Assembly: GCA_021234155.1 (NCBI GenBank)
Contig: JAJEKV010000041.1
Span: 11,046,689 to 11,110,688, forward strand
From: Isoetes taiwanensis
Taxonomy: Eukaryota; Streptophyta; Lycopodiopsida; Isoetales; Isoetaceae
Length of the DNA: 64,000 nt
Reading direction: 5' to 3'
Under the pieces are notes generated by a model, which saw only the letters and a list, made by a program, of their open reading frames with translations, had not been told where the DNA came from and did not search any database. Position numbers and translations under genes: made by a program. Shown here in pieces: positions 38,380 to 48,170 of the stretch (its first letter is position 1; every line of letters begins with the position of its first letter).

Positions 38380-38960
38380 TAACATTGAAAAATATGATGA
38401 TTAATTCATCTAAGAAATCCCTGAAGATGTCGCTCATCAAGCGCATGAAATTCGCTGGAGCATTTGATAGGCCAAAGGGCATAATTGTAAACTCATAGTG
38501 CCTATACCGCATTCTAAAACTGGTCTTATGAATGTCTCTTCCTTGATGCGAATTTGGTGATAGCCCAGTCTTAGGTTTTGAAGAAGCTCTTTAGAGCTGA
38601 TCCATTAGATCATCTGCTCTTGGCCATGCATACTTGTTTTTTATTATTTGCTTATTGAGCTGACGATAATCAATGCACATTCTTAGACTTCCATCTTTCT
38701 TCTTTTTACAAAAAGAATGGGAGCTCCAAAGGGCGATACACTTGGCTGAATGAACCAAGCTCTAGCAATTCCTGCAATTGCTTCTTTATCTCTGCAAGCT
38801 CTAGGGTGCTCATCCTATAGGGAGCTTTACTAGCCGGCTTAGTATCCGATGCGAGAGTGATCTCACACTCCACGCCTTTTTAGGGCGTTAATTCATGGAT
38901 TTCATCCAGAAAGAGTTCATGAATTCCTTAATCAGCTTAGCAATTTCCTTAGGTAATTAC
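38380..38960 (-). pseudogene. Ty3-gypsy reverse transcriptase relic without its catalytic aspartates
   Basis: Minus-strand motifs come in the canonical order: [20 protein letters not shown] near 38,810, then after a frameshift [16 protein letters not shown] near 38,680, then [19 protein letters not shown] near 38,490, and finally a segment at 38,385-38,440. The catalytic box, normally a YxDD or FxDD followed by IL, reads FFNVILIYS here, so both aspartates are gone. RNase H and integrase are not evident between it and the polypurine tract 1 kb downstream, so the element has also lost internal sequence. It is a dead member of the Ty3-gypsy superfamily. Confidence 0.85.
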
Positions 38961-39199
38961 TTTGAATTTGTATCTTCCTTCTTGTGCTTAAGGTTTGGGT
39001 CAACGCCTTCTAGCCTAAGGATATATTCAACCTCATCCTTTATGATGCATCTATGCAACTTCTTTAATGACATGCACTGCATTATAGAAGCAACATCATT
39101 GGCATGCCTAGATAGTCCATCTTGTATTCTTGCATAGCTTCCCGAAGTAGGCGCTCGAACGGTGCTCTTCAGATTGGAAAGTTGGTGCACACTTGGAAG

Positions 39200-40300
39200 T
39201 GGCCGATCTCCCAAAATTATGATTGAGTTGAATTTGGGTCATGGCGCTTAGGCTTTCTTGGCTCCTAGGTCGGGGAGGCGGCTTGTTGATGTTCTTAGGG
39301 CATCCGCCTTTTCCAAATCTTGGTATATACAATTGATCCCAAGAATTGTATGTTATCCACCGATCCCAAGAGTTGTATGCTATCCATCGTTTAAGGTATT
39401 CGTAGTAGGCGACCTACTTCTTCTCCTAGGCCCTCTTGGAACACTTTTCGCTTCCTCCGTTCATTCTCCTTCCTCGTCCGTCCGCTATGGTTCCCCGGAT
39501 TACTATGTTTTCTTTTCCCGATCCTCACGCCTCTTTTGTTTGCTTCTCCCTTGCTTGCTTTTCCTCCTCCCAATCTATTGCCTTCTCCTTCTCCCTTGCC
39601 CTTGAGCTTCCACTTCTTTAAGGTCGGGCGCTTCCTCCCAATCTATTGCCTTCTCCTTCTCCTTGCCCCTTGAGCTTCCACTTTTTAAGGCCGTGGCGCT
39701 TCGCCTCAATCCTCCCCGCTTGTTGATCAAGCTTTTTGTCCTTCTTGCGTAAGGTAACCCGATTTCCGCCTCCCTCGATTGCCGCTAAGATCCTCTTGAG
39801 GTGTTGGGCCGCCTCCATTATCGTGGGACTCCCGCCTGATGAATCCGCTGTTGGGTTCTATACCTAGTGTTGGCCATAAAGCCTTCATCGTCCGGCCACT
39901 CGCCATTGCTTCAACGCTCAAGCCGCGAAAGACCTTCCCGGCACCGCTTGATCCTTCCAACAACTTGTCTTTTTGATGGTGGCCTTTTGAGATCCCTTTG
40001 CCTCCATTGATGGTCGACTCGCCTATTCGCATGCAGACCTTTAGGTCGATCTCACTGACCGCTTGTTTGATGCGCCATGACACCTCCGAGATTGCTTTAG
40101 AATTTGCCTTTACAAGGAAAAAAAAAAGAGAGGTTTGGGCTACAATTTGGGAACTTCTAAAGAATAGGGTGCTTCCATAGATTTTAGTGGCCACTTTTCT
40201 TAAGAGTCAATGTATTATAACCCGTGGTTATTAAGTAAAGTACTTTTTCTAATCACTTAAATATTTCTCAAATTTCTATTTCTTTTGATCAATTATTGGT
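39200..40300 (-). other. Presumed protease/gag region of the gypsy element, degraded
   Basis: This lies upstream (minus sense) of the RT. The longest minus-strand frame, 39,727-40,194 (155 codons), is basic and Gly/Ser-rich and has no zinc knuckle or protease motif I can see. The DNA is pyrimidine-rich on the plus strand and includes a tandem duplication. The position suggests gag or a linker, but the sequence itself does not prove it. Confidence 0.35.
39563..39698. repeat. 68-bp tandem duplication in a pyrimidine-rich tract
   Basis: The phrase CTCCCAATCTATTGCCTTCT with its CTTGAGCTTCCACTT continuation occurs twice, starting near 39,563 and 39,631. The copies differ by one-base indels in C and T runs and by a few substitutions. 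Confidence 0.85.
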
Positions 40301-40399
40301 CATTTCACGCCATTTTCTTTCAAGCTTCCTCTTGAGCGATTTCTTGTTCAATTTTCACTTGTAAAATGCGGTTCATGAACAACTTGAGCTCAAATTACT

Positions 40400-42657
40400 A
40401 GAAGGTCCTTAAAGCCAAGATGGCCTACGTGGAACATCACTCCCGAAAGCAAGGGAGGCAATACTTGCAACAGCTATAATGACCCTCGTGGTGCACATGC
40501 AAAGATTACCCCCTCGCAAGAAGGCCCGGTCTTGGAAATCACAGATTCGGGCGTGGAACAAGGCTTACAAAATGCCTTGCCAATGGAAAAGCCCCGGACC
40601 TGATGGCATGCGCGTAATTGCTTAAGTGGGCAGGGGGGCCCATAATACCGGCTCAAGGTCGACCGCCTTGTTCAACAAGGCATTACAGAAGGCTTCCGGC
40701 GCAGGACCAATAGCGAGTTGTTCCCATCTATAAGGCAGGACCTGCCTGACGCCACCCAATTACCGAACAATCATGGTCAGTTCGGTGTTTGCAAAATTGC
40801 TTACCGGGATTCTCGAAAGCGCTGACGGGCCGGGCAGAGGCAAGCAGAGAATACGCCCCTCACCCAGCAGATTCGAACTCTACACTCAACCATTGACCAC
40901 ATCTTCACATTGCGAAGCTCGGTTGAAGACAAATAGGAACCGCCGCAGATCTATATTGTTGCTTCGCGGATTTTGCAAAGGCATTTGACACTGCGCCTCG
41001 AAAAACTATGGGCAAGATTGGCGCATACCGGGTTCCGTAGATTTGCGTAATGCAAGTTGTACAAGCTTTATGAAAGATGCTCTGTCGGGTTGTACCCGAC
41101 AAGCCAACCATTTGATAGTAGTATCGGGTTCGCCAGGGATGCCCTCTCCCCAACATTGTTTGGGCTTTACATTGATCAATTGGAGAGCTGGCTTGTCGAT
41201 AATGGGGGCGACCGGGCTCACCTTCTCTACCAGATCATCATCAAGCGCTTAATATATGCCGATGATGTGGACCTCCTAGCTTACACACCAGCAGCAGACA
41301 TGCAACGACATCTCGATGCCTCGACACATTTTGTCAAGCGATCGATATGCGCTCAACTTGGCCAAGACTAAGGTGGTTTTCATATCATCTTCACGGCGGT
41401 AGAGGATCCCTCCTTCCGCTACCAAGGGCGTAATGTGGAAGTAGCATCCACATACAAATATTTGGGAGTGGAGTTTCCGCTCTACTATGCACCGGACACA
41501 TCCATACGGGCCACGAAGTTACTGGCGGCCGGAAAGCACTATATGCAATGCAAAACAATAGTCATAGAGCGGAGTTGTATGATTGGACCCATCACACACT
41601 GCTCAAAGTCTTAGTGGAGCCCCGCCCTTTTATACCGGGGTTGAAGTATGGGGCCCAAGAGTATCCCTCGCTACTTGGAATGACTTGGAGCAAAAGCGTA
41701 AAGCCTTCTTGGTACGAAAGCACTAGGGGTGAAGTCCACAGTCCCATATCAAATTCTACATCAGGAAACAGATTCTTGCCTCTTCGTGAGGGCTGCCCTT
41801 GATCGCCACATTGTCTATTTTTCTAAGGTGGTCAACATGGACGATGCTCGCCTCCCAAAAACTAGCTTATATCATGGCAATGGGGCCACAACGCCTCAAA
41901 GCCCAACTGGAGGGAAAAGAGAGCTCAATGGATGGCTAGATGGAATGTGCAGAGCACGTGCATACATGTGCAAACAGAGGCGATCGCCATAGCTTGAGGT
42001 AATATCTTGACGCTTGCTTCATCAGCAAGCTTTGGGATGCCACCCTTGAACAGGTCAAGACAAAGACACTACCAAAAAAGACCACATAAATCCCACATTG
42101 AACGAGGCCCACAATGCTACCAAGCGCACCCACTTGCCCATGAAAAGACGCACTCATTGCCTCCATTCGCATTGGGGCACATCATCTTCGGATTGAGACA
42201 AAGCAGCAGATGGATTGGTGAGCCACGCCAGACAGTGCTCTGCAACGCCGCCAAATGGGAGTCATTGAGGATGAATCTCATACCCTTCAAAGTTGCCCAA
42301 AGATATGATCAAATCCGGACGCCGCTTATGCCGAGTTGGTCGCCCCCGCCAGCCGCTACATGTGACATTGAGCACGCATCCGCATCGGATGCTAGGATCA
42401 TACCTTCAGAGGTCACGACATGCGAGATCAGCTATGTCCCTGCACGCGCTGACATGTACATACACATTTATTTCATGATGATGTATACTTGTATAGCTTT
42501 GACAAAGATTCTTATTATCGACACGGTTTTTCCTCTAAACCCTTCTCTGGGGTTTTTAACCCTGACAAGAATAAGTTTGTCGCGACTCCTTCTCGGGTCC
42601 CATAGGCCGATTGGTCTCAGTGGACGATAAAAAAACTATTCTATTCTATTCTATTTG
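40400..42657 (+). pseudogene. LINE (non-LTR retrotransposon) reverse transcriptase relic inside the gypsy element
   Basis: Plus-strand RT motifs in order: KSPGPDGMR at about 40,580-40,610, VVPIYKAG-type at about 40,715-40,740 followed by IMVSSVFAKLLTGILES at about 40,770-40,820, LSPTLFGLYIDQLESWL at about 41,130-41,190, and the catalytic IYADDVDLLAY at 41,249-41,281, with the YADD box intact. At least four frame changes and stops separate these blocks. The element ends with a short 3' region and a (TTCTA)n-like tail at 42,636-42,657. It lies in the opposite orientation to the gypsy element, so it is probably a later insertion. The 5' boundary is uncertain. Confidence 0.85.
42636..42657 (+). 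repeat. (TTCTA)n tail at the LINE 3' end
   Basis: About four units of a pentanucleotide (CTATT repeated) follow the LINE 3' region. Short microsatellite tails instead of poly-A are known for several LINE clades and mark target-primed reverse transcription. Confidence 0.7.
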
Positions 42658-42828
42658 AATATATTAATTCTATCCCCTAGTCTATAACTTAATCTAAATT
42701 ATAGTCCTGCTAATGGGAAAAAAATTCTCCCCCTTTTTGCAGTTCAAGACTGGAATTCCCATTATTCCAATCCTTAACTAGGCTACCTACTAAGGTCATA
42801 GCCAATGCTTGACCTTGGTCAACCAAGA

Positions 42829-42845
42829 TCATGCTCTGGTACTGT
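42829..42845 (-). other. Primer-binding site of the gypsy element (tRNA-Met type)
   Basis: On the minus strand the sequence next to the LTR end (CCGTCACA) reads AGTACCAGAGCATG, close to the 3' complement of initiator tRNA-Met (canonical TGGTATCAGAGC), with substitutions. The pairing of LTR end and PBS fixes the upstream edge of the element's internal region at 42,845. Confidence 0.65.
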
Positions 42846-44077
42846 TGTGACGGTCCCTACCAAATGTATGATGCCCCATCTTATATCTCGCAGGAAACCC
42901 CCCATCCAGTGACATCCGCCACATGGGCCCTTTGTCTATCCTGCTTCTGCGATGGCTAGGGCGGGGGAAGGGGACACAAAGGTGTCTTGTGGGCCCTTCC
43001 CCTATGGGCACCTATAATAGCGGAAGCATACACAAATGTCAACAAAGATACAATCAGCTACCACAAAAGGTAGTACCATCCATCCATAGATCGTCCATAT
43101 ATATCATACATCAGACAAGCTCCTACCCAGGCTCAGACTCATGGGAAGAGTAGGTTGACAGTTGGGGTCTCAAGATAGAACATATCGAGTTATGGCAATG
43201 GCTTGGGCTAGCAATAGCCCGAGGGTTTCACCTACTATAAAGGTGATACGCCACGTGCGTTAATAGGGTCAGCAAAAAACCCTCCGTATACGCCTTGTCC
43301 AACCTTCTAAACGCCCCTTCTCGTATACATATTACACTTGGATTCCCCCGAAAACCCTAGCCAAACCCCTATCCGTGATTTATACATACGGTTTAGGTAA
43401 AACCCACAACTTTCACTCACATGGTATATACGCCTTTAAACTATGTGACATCAATGGCTAGGGTGACCTCAATCCGCCCCTCCTGTGTATACTATGCAGA
43501 TGGGCTAAATCAAGCTATGTTGTGACTATAACATGCCGGATACACAATCTCTTGGTACCATCCAAGGAGACTACTTCGGATTGCATCTCCCCTGTTCGAT
43601 GAGGTAGGGTTGCATCTCCCTTTCCCAGAGTGCAGTGGCTCAATAGGCGATTCGAGGATTATGGCGATACACATCCTTTTCAGTTGAATTCTTCAAAGAA
43701 CCAGACCAATACCTGCAACTCTTGAGAATCAGGGTGACACCATTGACCCAAGAAGTGTTGGACCTATACCCGGCTCTTTCGAAGTGGCCGGCTATATGCC
43801 TAGTCCACTATGGATCCCTAGTAGCTGCTCAGCGGGGACCTCTCTCTATCTTGCCACTACCTCTGTTATGTGGTTCTCAGTCACTCCATGAACCTCCATA
43901 GCCTGGTGGGCTCTATGCAGAGGCCGCATATAATAGAAATTAAAAGGTCTAAACTAGAAGCATCGTCTACACAAGGCTACTAGGTCTCTACTCGCCTTTC
44001 CAATCTAGGAGGTGCAAACATGATCAACGAAAATCGTTTATCCACATAACATGATAAATGATAAGAATAACATCTAA
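42846..44077 (-). repeat. Ty3-gypsy upstream LTR, interrupted by a TRIM
   Basis: This is the homologue of the block at 35,940-37,392. On the plus strand it starts TGTGACGG at 42,846 next to the primer site, and it stops matching at 44,077, where the TRIM begins. The last ~300 bases of the LTR, including the TGATGTTCC end seen at 37,392, are missing beyond the insertion. An extra segment at about 43,220-43,450 is absent from the other LTR, including a block of CCTAAACC-like plant-rich sequence. Confidence 0.75.
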
Positions 44078-44437
44078 TGTAACGGATCCATGGAGACCGC
44101 TCAAGTGGATCTTAGTGTCGTGTTCTCGAGACACCAGCATAAATGGGTAGAAGCGACTACTCATAAACATCTATACAGTTTTGCATCATTGGCTAAGGGC
44201 ATGTCGGTTAGGAATGTTACATTTAGTATCAGAGCAGGGCTCAAGTCTCCATGGGGGAAAGTATGACCCCGAATATTGTTGGATGGTAGGTCATGACTTG
44301 ATCTTGGACACCATGGGATGGTGTGGTCTATGGTTTGTGATGCTGAGATTGTAACGGACCCATGGAGACCGCTCGAGTGGATCTTGGTGTCATGTTCCCG
44401 AGACACGACATAAATGGATAGAAGCGACTACTCATCT
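44078..44437 (+). mobile_element. TRIM (terminal-repeat retrotransposon in miniature)
   Basis: A 144-bp 5' LTR (44,078-44,221) starts TGTAACGG and ends TGTTACA, giving a 6-bp terminal inversion TGTAAC/GTTACA. It is followed within two bases by a primer site (TAGTATCAGAGCAGGG, about 44,224-44,240) that resembles the tRNA-Met site TGGTATCAGAGC. The 3' LTR starts at 44,350 and matches the first ~87 bases of the 5' LTR before diverging at about 44,437, so it is truncated. The internal region is only about 128 bp and codes for nothing, as TRIMs do. It sits inside a gypsy LTR. Confidence 0.85.
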
Positions 44438-44439
44438 AC

Positions 44440-44503
44440 TTACTTAAAGTATTTTTGGGTCGATGCGCTCACTTAAAATGTTTTTGGGTCGATGCGCTTA
44501 TGC
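44440..44503. repeat. Tandem repeat of ~31 bp
   Basis: Two units of CTTAAA followed by GTATTTTTGGGTCGATGCGCT (second unit ATGTTTTT) directly abut the truncated TRIM LTR. Confidence 0.8.
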
Positions 44504-45774
44504 CGGTGTAATGCCGGCGCTCACTCTTTTTTCGACAAAAAGCGTGAGTTTTGGAATCCAAAAATATTTTTGGCTATTTCTTCTATTCCTTCACAGATTT
44601 GCGAGGTGGGTGAGCAACCCCAGAGCCCACCATTACAGGTATATTCTCCTCCTTCAATCCTCATTATTTCTAGTAGTAAATGAGTGGAGTTTAAATCTTA
44701 TCTTTACACTTACCCTAAATCGCAAGAGCGTCGCTGAAGCAAAGGAGTCGGTGAAGCCTGGAACAGGTAAATATTTTTGCTGAGAGTTCTTTCTTATTCT
44801 TTGCCTTTTGGGTTTAAGTATGCAGCAGAATATGATATGGCTAAAATAGCTGGATTTGACATGGCCAATGCAGTCGGATTGGGCATGGCTTTGAGCTGCT
44901 TTGTTTTTCTAGAAAAAATGGTAAGGATGCTGGCAAAATCGCATACGACTGCTTACGAGCTTTGATTTTTGAGTCTTAGGCTGTGTTTTGATGGTGGATC
45001 TACAAGGCATTTCAATTTGCTGTACCTAGCAATCCCGGGATGGGCCACATATTTGATAATTGTTTCCCTGTCCTGATAGGCCATATGATAGCCGTTTCCC
45101 TAAAATAAGCAGTTAATCTGTTGGAGCAGATCGATCTGCTTTGACCTTTTTGTAGCTTTTGGTTAATTTCACCTATCTCTGGCATTTCGACACGGGATTT
45201 CAATTAGCGGAGGAGTCATGAAGCAAAGCAAAAAGGAGGTAAAATATTTTCCTTCTTTCTGGGTTTAGGATGCATTTTCTGTTTTGGTCATCTGGGATCC
45301 AATTGGTTCATAGTTCGAAACCTGCTTGGTGGAGTAAGTGAGATGACTAAAAAGCCAGTTATTTAAATTGATGTAGAAGACTTATCTTATATTCTAAATG
45401 CTAATCGGTTACTGTTACTCCACAAGTAGCTATTTTTCGTATACAGCAAAATCGACATGCTTTGCTGGGAAGAGCAACGAACCCAATGACCTTAAAGAAG
45501 TGCTTGATTTGGTTACACTCTGACCCTGTATTTTTAACTTAATGCTTATGCAAATTACTATGTTTTGTTTCATTCAACGGGCTAGAAGTTTTCAACTAAC
45601 GAGACACATGCATATCAGGTTTAGGGCTAAACGGTTCACTGGTGAAGGGCGTCTCTATAACATTTGCTTCATGCTAAGCTTCATCCTTTCTTCCATGTAG
45701 CCTACTGTTCTGTAGCTGCAATGTTGCACATTGTAGCATTGCGGCTTCATAGACCCAAATGATCTCCTGTATTC
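44504..45774. other. No recognisable gene
   Basis: Low gene-content DNA between the TRIM and the inverted copy. The plus-strand frame 44,463-44,783 (106 codons) ends next to GTAAATATTTTTGC, which could be a splice donor context, but the predicted peptide has no domain I recognise. Treat it as unproven. Confidence 0.4.
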
Positions 45775-46339
45775 CCAAATAGCTTAAGCATGTGAAATAT
45801 GGGTTAGTTAGGAAGATAAGTGTAAGAGGAAAAAGGGGGAGCCATGTTGAGGTTGGGCCAGAAGGAGGTCACTTGCTTTCGAAGGCCATAACTTTCTGTA
45901 AGATGCTCAATTGAAGGCCATTTTGCTTGAATAGCTAAAATCTCCAAAAAGCCCCATCAGGAGGCGCACCCATTGGGAGATTTTTTTATTTTCCCAAAGT
46001 GTTGCGCTGCTATGGATCTAGGCATTTATATTTCAATTTAAACCTCAAAAAACTCCAACAGTACAACATAAGGTCGCGCATATTCCGCCATAAAATTTTT
46101 TATACGCTTTCAAAATTTACTCAAAAATCTTCGCTTTTTTTTTTTTTTTTTCCTCCCCCTCCTTTTCTTGAGCTCCCTGGCTGCCATAATGACCGTAATT
46201 CTGCCATTTCCACCGTACTTCCAAACTCTCTACCATACCTCCGCCATAGTCAGGCGCCGACCTAGTCCTTTCCATAGTACTCACCCTTCTTCTAGGCTAT
46301 GGCTCGCATTATGCAGACCTAGAGATATGAGACTTGTAT

Positions 46340-46618
46340 CGTATCACAGCTTTTTGCGAAGCTAGGGCTAAAGTTAGTCGATGACCCTCAAACGATTGAC
46401 CTCATCCTTGATCAGATAGCCCATCGCTTCCTGCTTGGATTCCAGATACATTATTCCTATTCCATCTGACCTAACAAATTTTGCATAAGTTCAATGCCAT
46501 GGGCGCCAGCTACACCTTTGTGGAGCAATCCGACAAAGTCCTAACTCTCACCAAGTACTATCTCCCTCAGTCAAAGACTGTCAATGTTGTTGAACTCACA
46601 AGGAGGAAAGCGCAATGA
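46340..46618 (+). pseudogene. Unidentified open frame opposite the MCM5-like exons, best copy
   Basis: Two plus-strand open stretches are joined by one frameshift. The first, about 46,340-46,455, includes QLFAKLGLKLVDDPQTIDLI and ILDQIAHRFLLGFQI. The second, about 46,487-46,618, includes NAMGASYTFVEQSDKVLTLT and ends with a TGA at 46,616. Together they make ~95 codons. Copies A and B preserve much of the second part. I do not recognise the protein. It is divergent in orientation to the MCM5-like exons, so it could be a neighbouring gene from the same source locus or transposon coding sequence. Confidence 0.4.
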
Positions 46619-46794
46619 ACATGGACTGGACAACAACAACAGGCACCCATGGTCGTGACGATAATGATCGTGTTCTTAGGCTCTATTCATTGCATCTCAT
46701 AGAAGTTGAAATGTACAATTAGATTTCTACATAATATAGATTCCAATAACTGAATCACATACATCACAACTGAAAAGGTAAAAGGAACAGTGTA

Positions 46795-47090
46795 GTGCAT
46801 GAGACTTTGCAGCAGAAGGATCGCCAACAAGGAGAACATTGATGTCACCTCGCAAGCAAACTCCATCTGGTAATTTTTGCAGAAAAACAAGAAAGAAGAT
46901 CGTTTCGAAACCTTTTAAAAACGTGTAGACTATATATAGTTACATAGACAGGAACTTACCTTCCTTAATACTAAAAAGAAGGCATGAAACAACCTTCTTA
47001 ATATCATCATGACCATAGACAGATGGTGCTATCATTTTCCAATTGTTTGATATGTATCTGGATTAAGGCAAACTCCTTAAATTCTGCTTC
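46795..47090 (-). pseudogene. MCM5-like two-exon relic, best-preserved copy
   Basis: MCM5 belongs to the replicative helicase MCM2-7. Exon 1 (47,090 to 46,960) contains EAEFKEFA, then NPDTYQTIGK, then MIAPSVYGHDDIKKVVSCLL and F. These come from three frames that together follow the MCM5-type order (FKEFA, PDxY, IAPSIxGHxxIKKAxACLLF). A consensus donor GTAAGTTCC follows. After a ~83-base intron whose acceptor AG is altered, exon 2 reads [20 protein letters not shown] and then SAAKSHAL, with an intact Walker A GDPSxAKS. LPDG before LRGDINVLL favours MCM5 over MCM2, 3, 4, 6 and 7. Only these exons are present, so it is a fragment and not functional. Confidence 0.8.
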
Positions 47091-48010
47091 ATGTGATTAA
47101 AAAGAAGGGGGGAAAAGACAGAGAGGTCTCTAGTATAATAGTTTCATATTGAATTTTCTTAAGATGGTTAATATTAATCGAATCGGTCTGCAGTCGTTTG
47201 GGGTAGCTCCCACTCCTTCTGATGCACATGCGCTTCTGGGGCTCTTGCACTATGCTATGCTGCCAAATTGATTTGAGGGAACTTTGGGGAGGAGGAGCAC
47301 CTAGTTCTAAACCAGAAAGATGGAGAATTTAAGAGACAATGGCTCCAGACAGGGTAGCAATTAGTAGGTTAGATAGCTTGAGATTCTAATCAAGGATTAA
47401 CTCTTGTTTGCTTATATGAATGGTTAAATTCCTATTGATATTCTATTTGAATTTATGAATGGATTTATGATTTATAGTAGTTCCATTGCTACATCTCTCG
47501 TGTATGTGGGATAAGGGAGGATAGAGACCTAAAGGCTAGTAGGAATAGAGATGTTTCTCACTAGAATCTCATAAATTCCAATAAATGTGGCATGTGCACA
47601 AGAGCACACCTGGCTGTGGATACTATGCCAAGATTGAGCACCATATATGGACACAATGGTGAATTGGAGGTGGAGCCTTGCTGAGCATGGTTATTCGGGC
47701 TCCCATAGTGTGCTAAGCTTATAATCGGTCACTGGGTGTGGGCCGGATATAGGTCTCACCCCCCTGGGTTGCAGGTATCATCCTGGAAGGACCTCCTAGG
47801 AACGCGATATGTGCGGGTGATCTTGACCTATGGATGTTGGGGGGTTAAGTCGGGAATGGACGTGTGTGTTGCCACGGTCCTCTATCCACCCATGGAATTG
47901 TGCTCTGGGAAGGGATTCGTCCCATCACGTAACCTTGAGTAGTCTCATAGGGTGACTCCAAGAGATTACATCTCTGGAAGGCTATAATCACGCCATAGCA
48001 TGTTTCATCC

Positions 48011-48170
48011 TATTTGCAAAGTGTGCACAGGAGAGGCGGATGGAGTAGACTACCTTAGCCATTGTCCTATGCTAGTCAACGTCATTGTCATAATTCCATC
48101 TGTTGTTATCCGCAGACCTTGACCGTCAGTCGACCCCCTTGAGTCTAAGCCTGGGGTAGAACCCTCATTT
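48011..48170 (-). repeat. Gypsy-LTR-like fragment at the end of the inverted copy
   Basis: The phrase GATGGAGTxGxCTACCxTAGCCATTGTC and a following GTCATTGxCATAA are the reverse complement of sequence at about 36,180-36,265 in the gypsy LTR. This suggests the repeat and the LTR family were once contiguous. Confidence 0.5.

Larger units (their letters stand above)
45775..48010 (-). repeat. Third, inverted copy of the 11.4-14.3 kb part of the large segment
   Basis: The stretch is the reverse complement of about 11,390-14,300 (A) and 31,755-34,740 (B), with ordinary dispersed substitutions, so it is older than the A/B pair. It lacks the ~730-770 bp insertion that splits the MCM5-like exon in A and B, and it keeps ~30 bases of exon 1 that they lost. 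Homology to A/B ends at about 48,010. The next ~150 bases instead resemble the gypsy LTR-like block around 36,180-36,270 in reverse. Confidence 0.9.

Noticed and set aside
39727-40194. 155-codon minus-strand frame, the longest after the PPR frames
   Set aside because: Basic, low-complexity composition with no motif; it sits in the gypsy gag/protease region and cannot be shown to be a protein.
42007-42630. 207-codon plus-strand frame as an independent gene
   Set aside because: It continues the LINE RT region toward the (TTCTA)n-like tail and has no separate domain; it is LINE 3' coding or UTR sequence.
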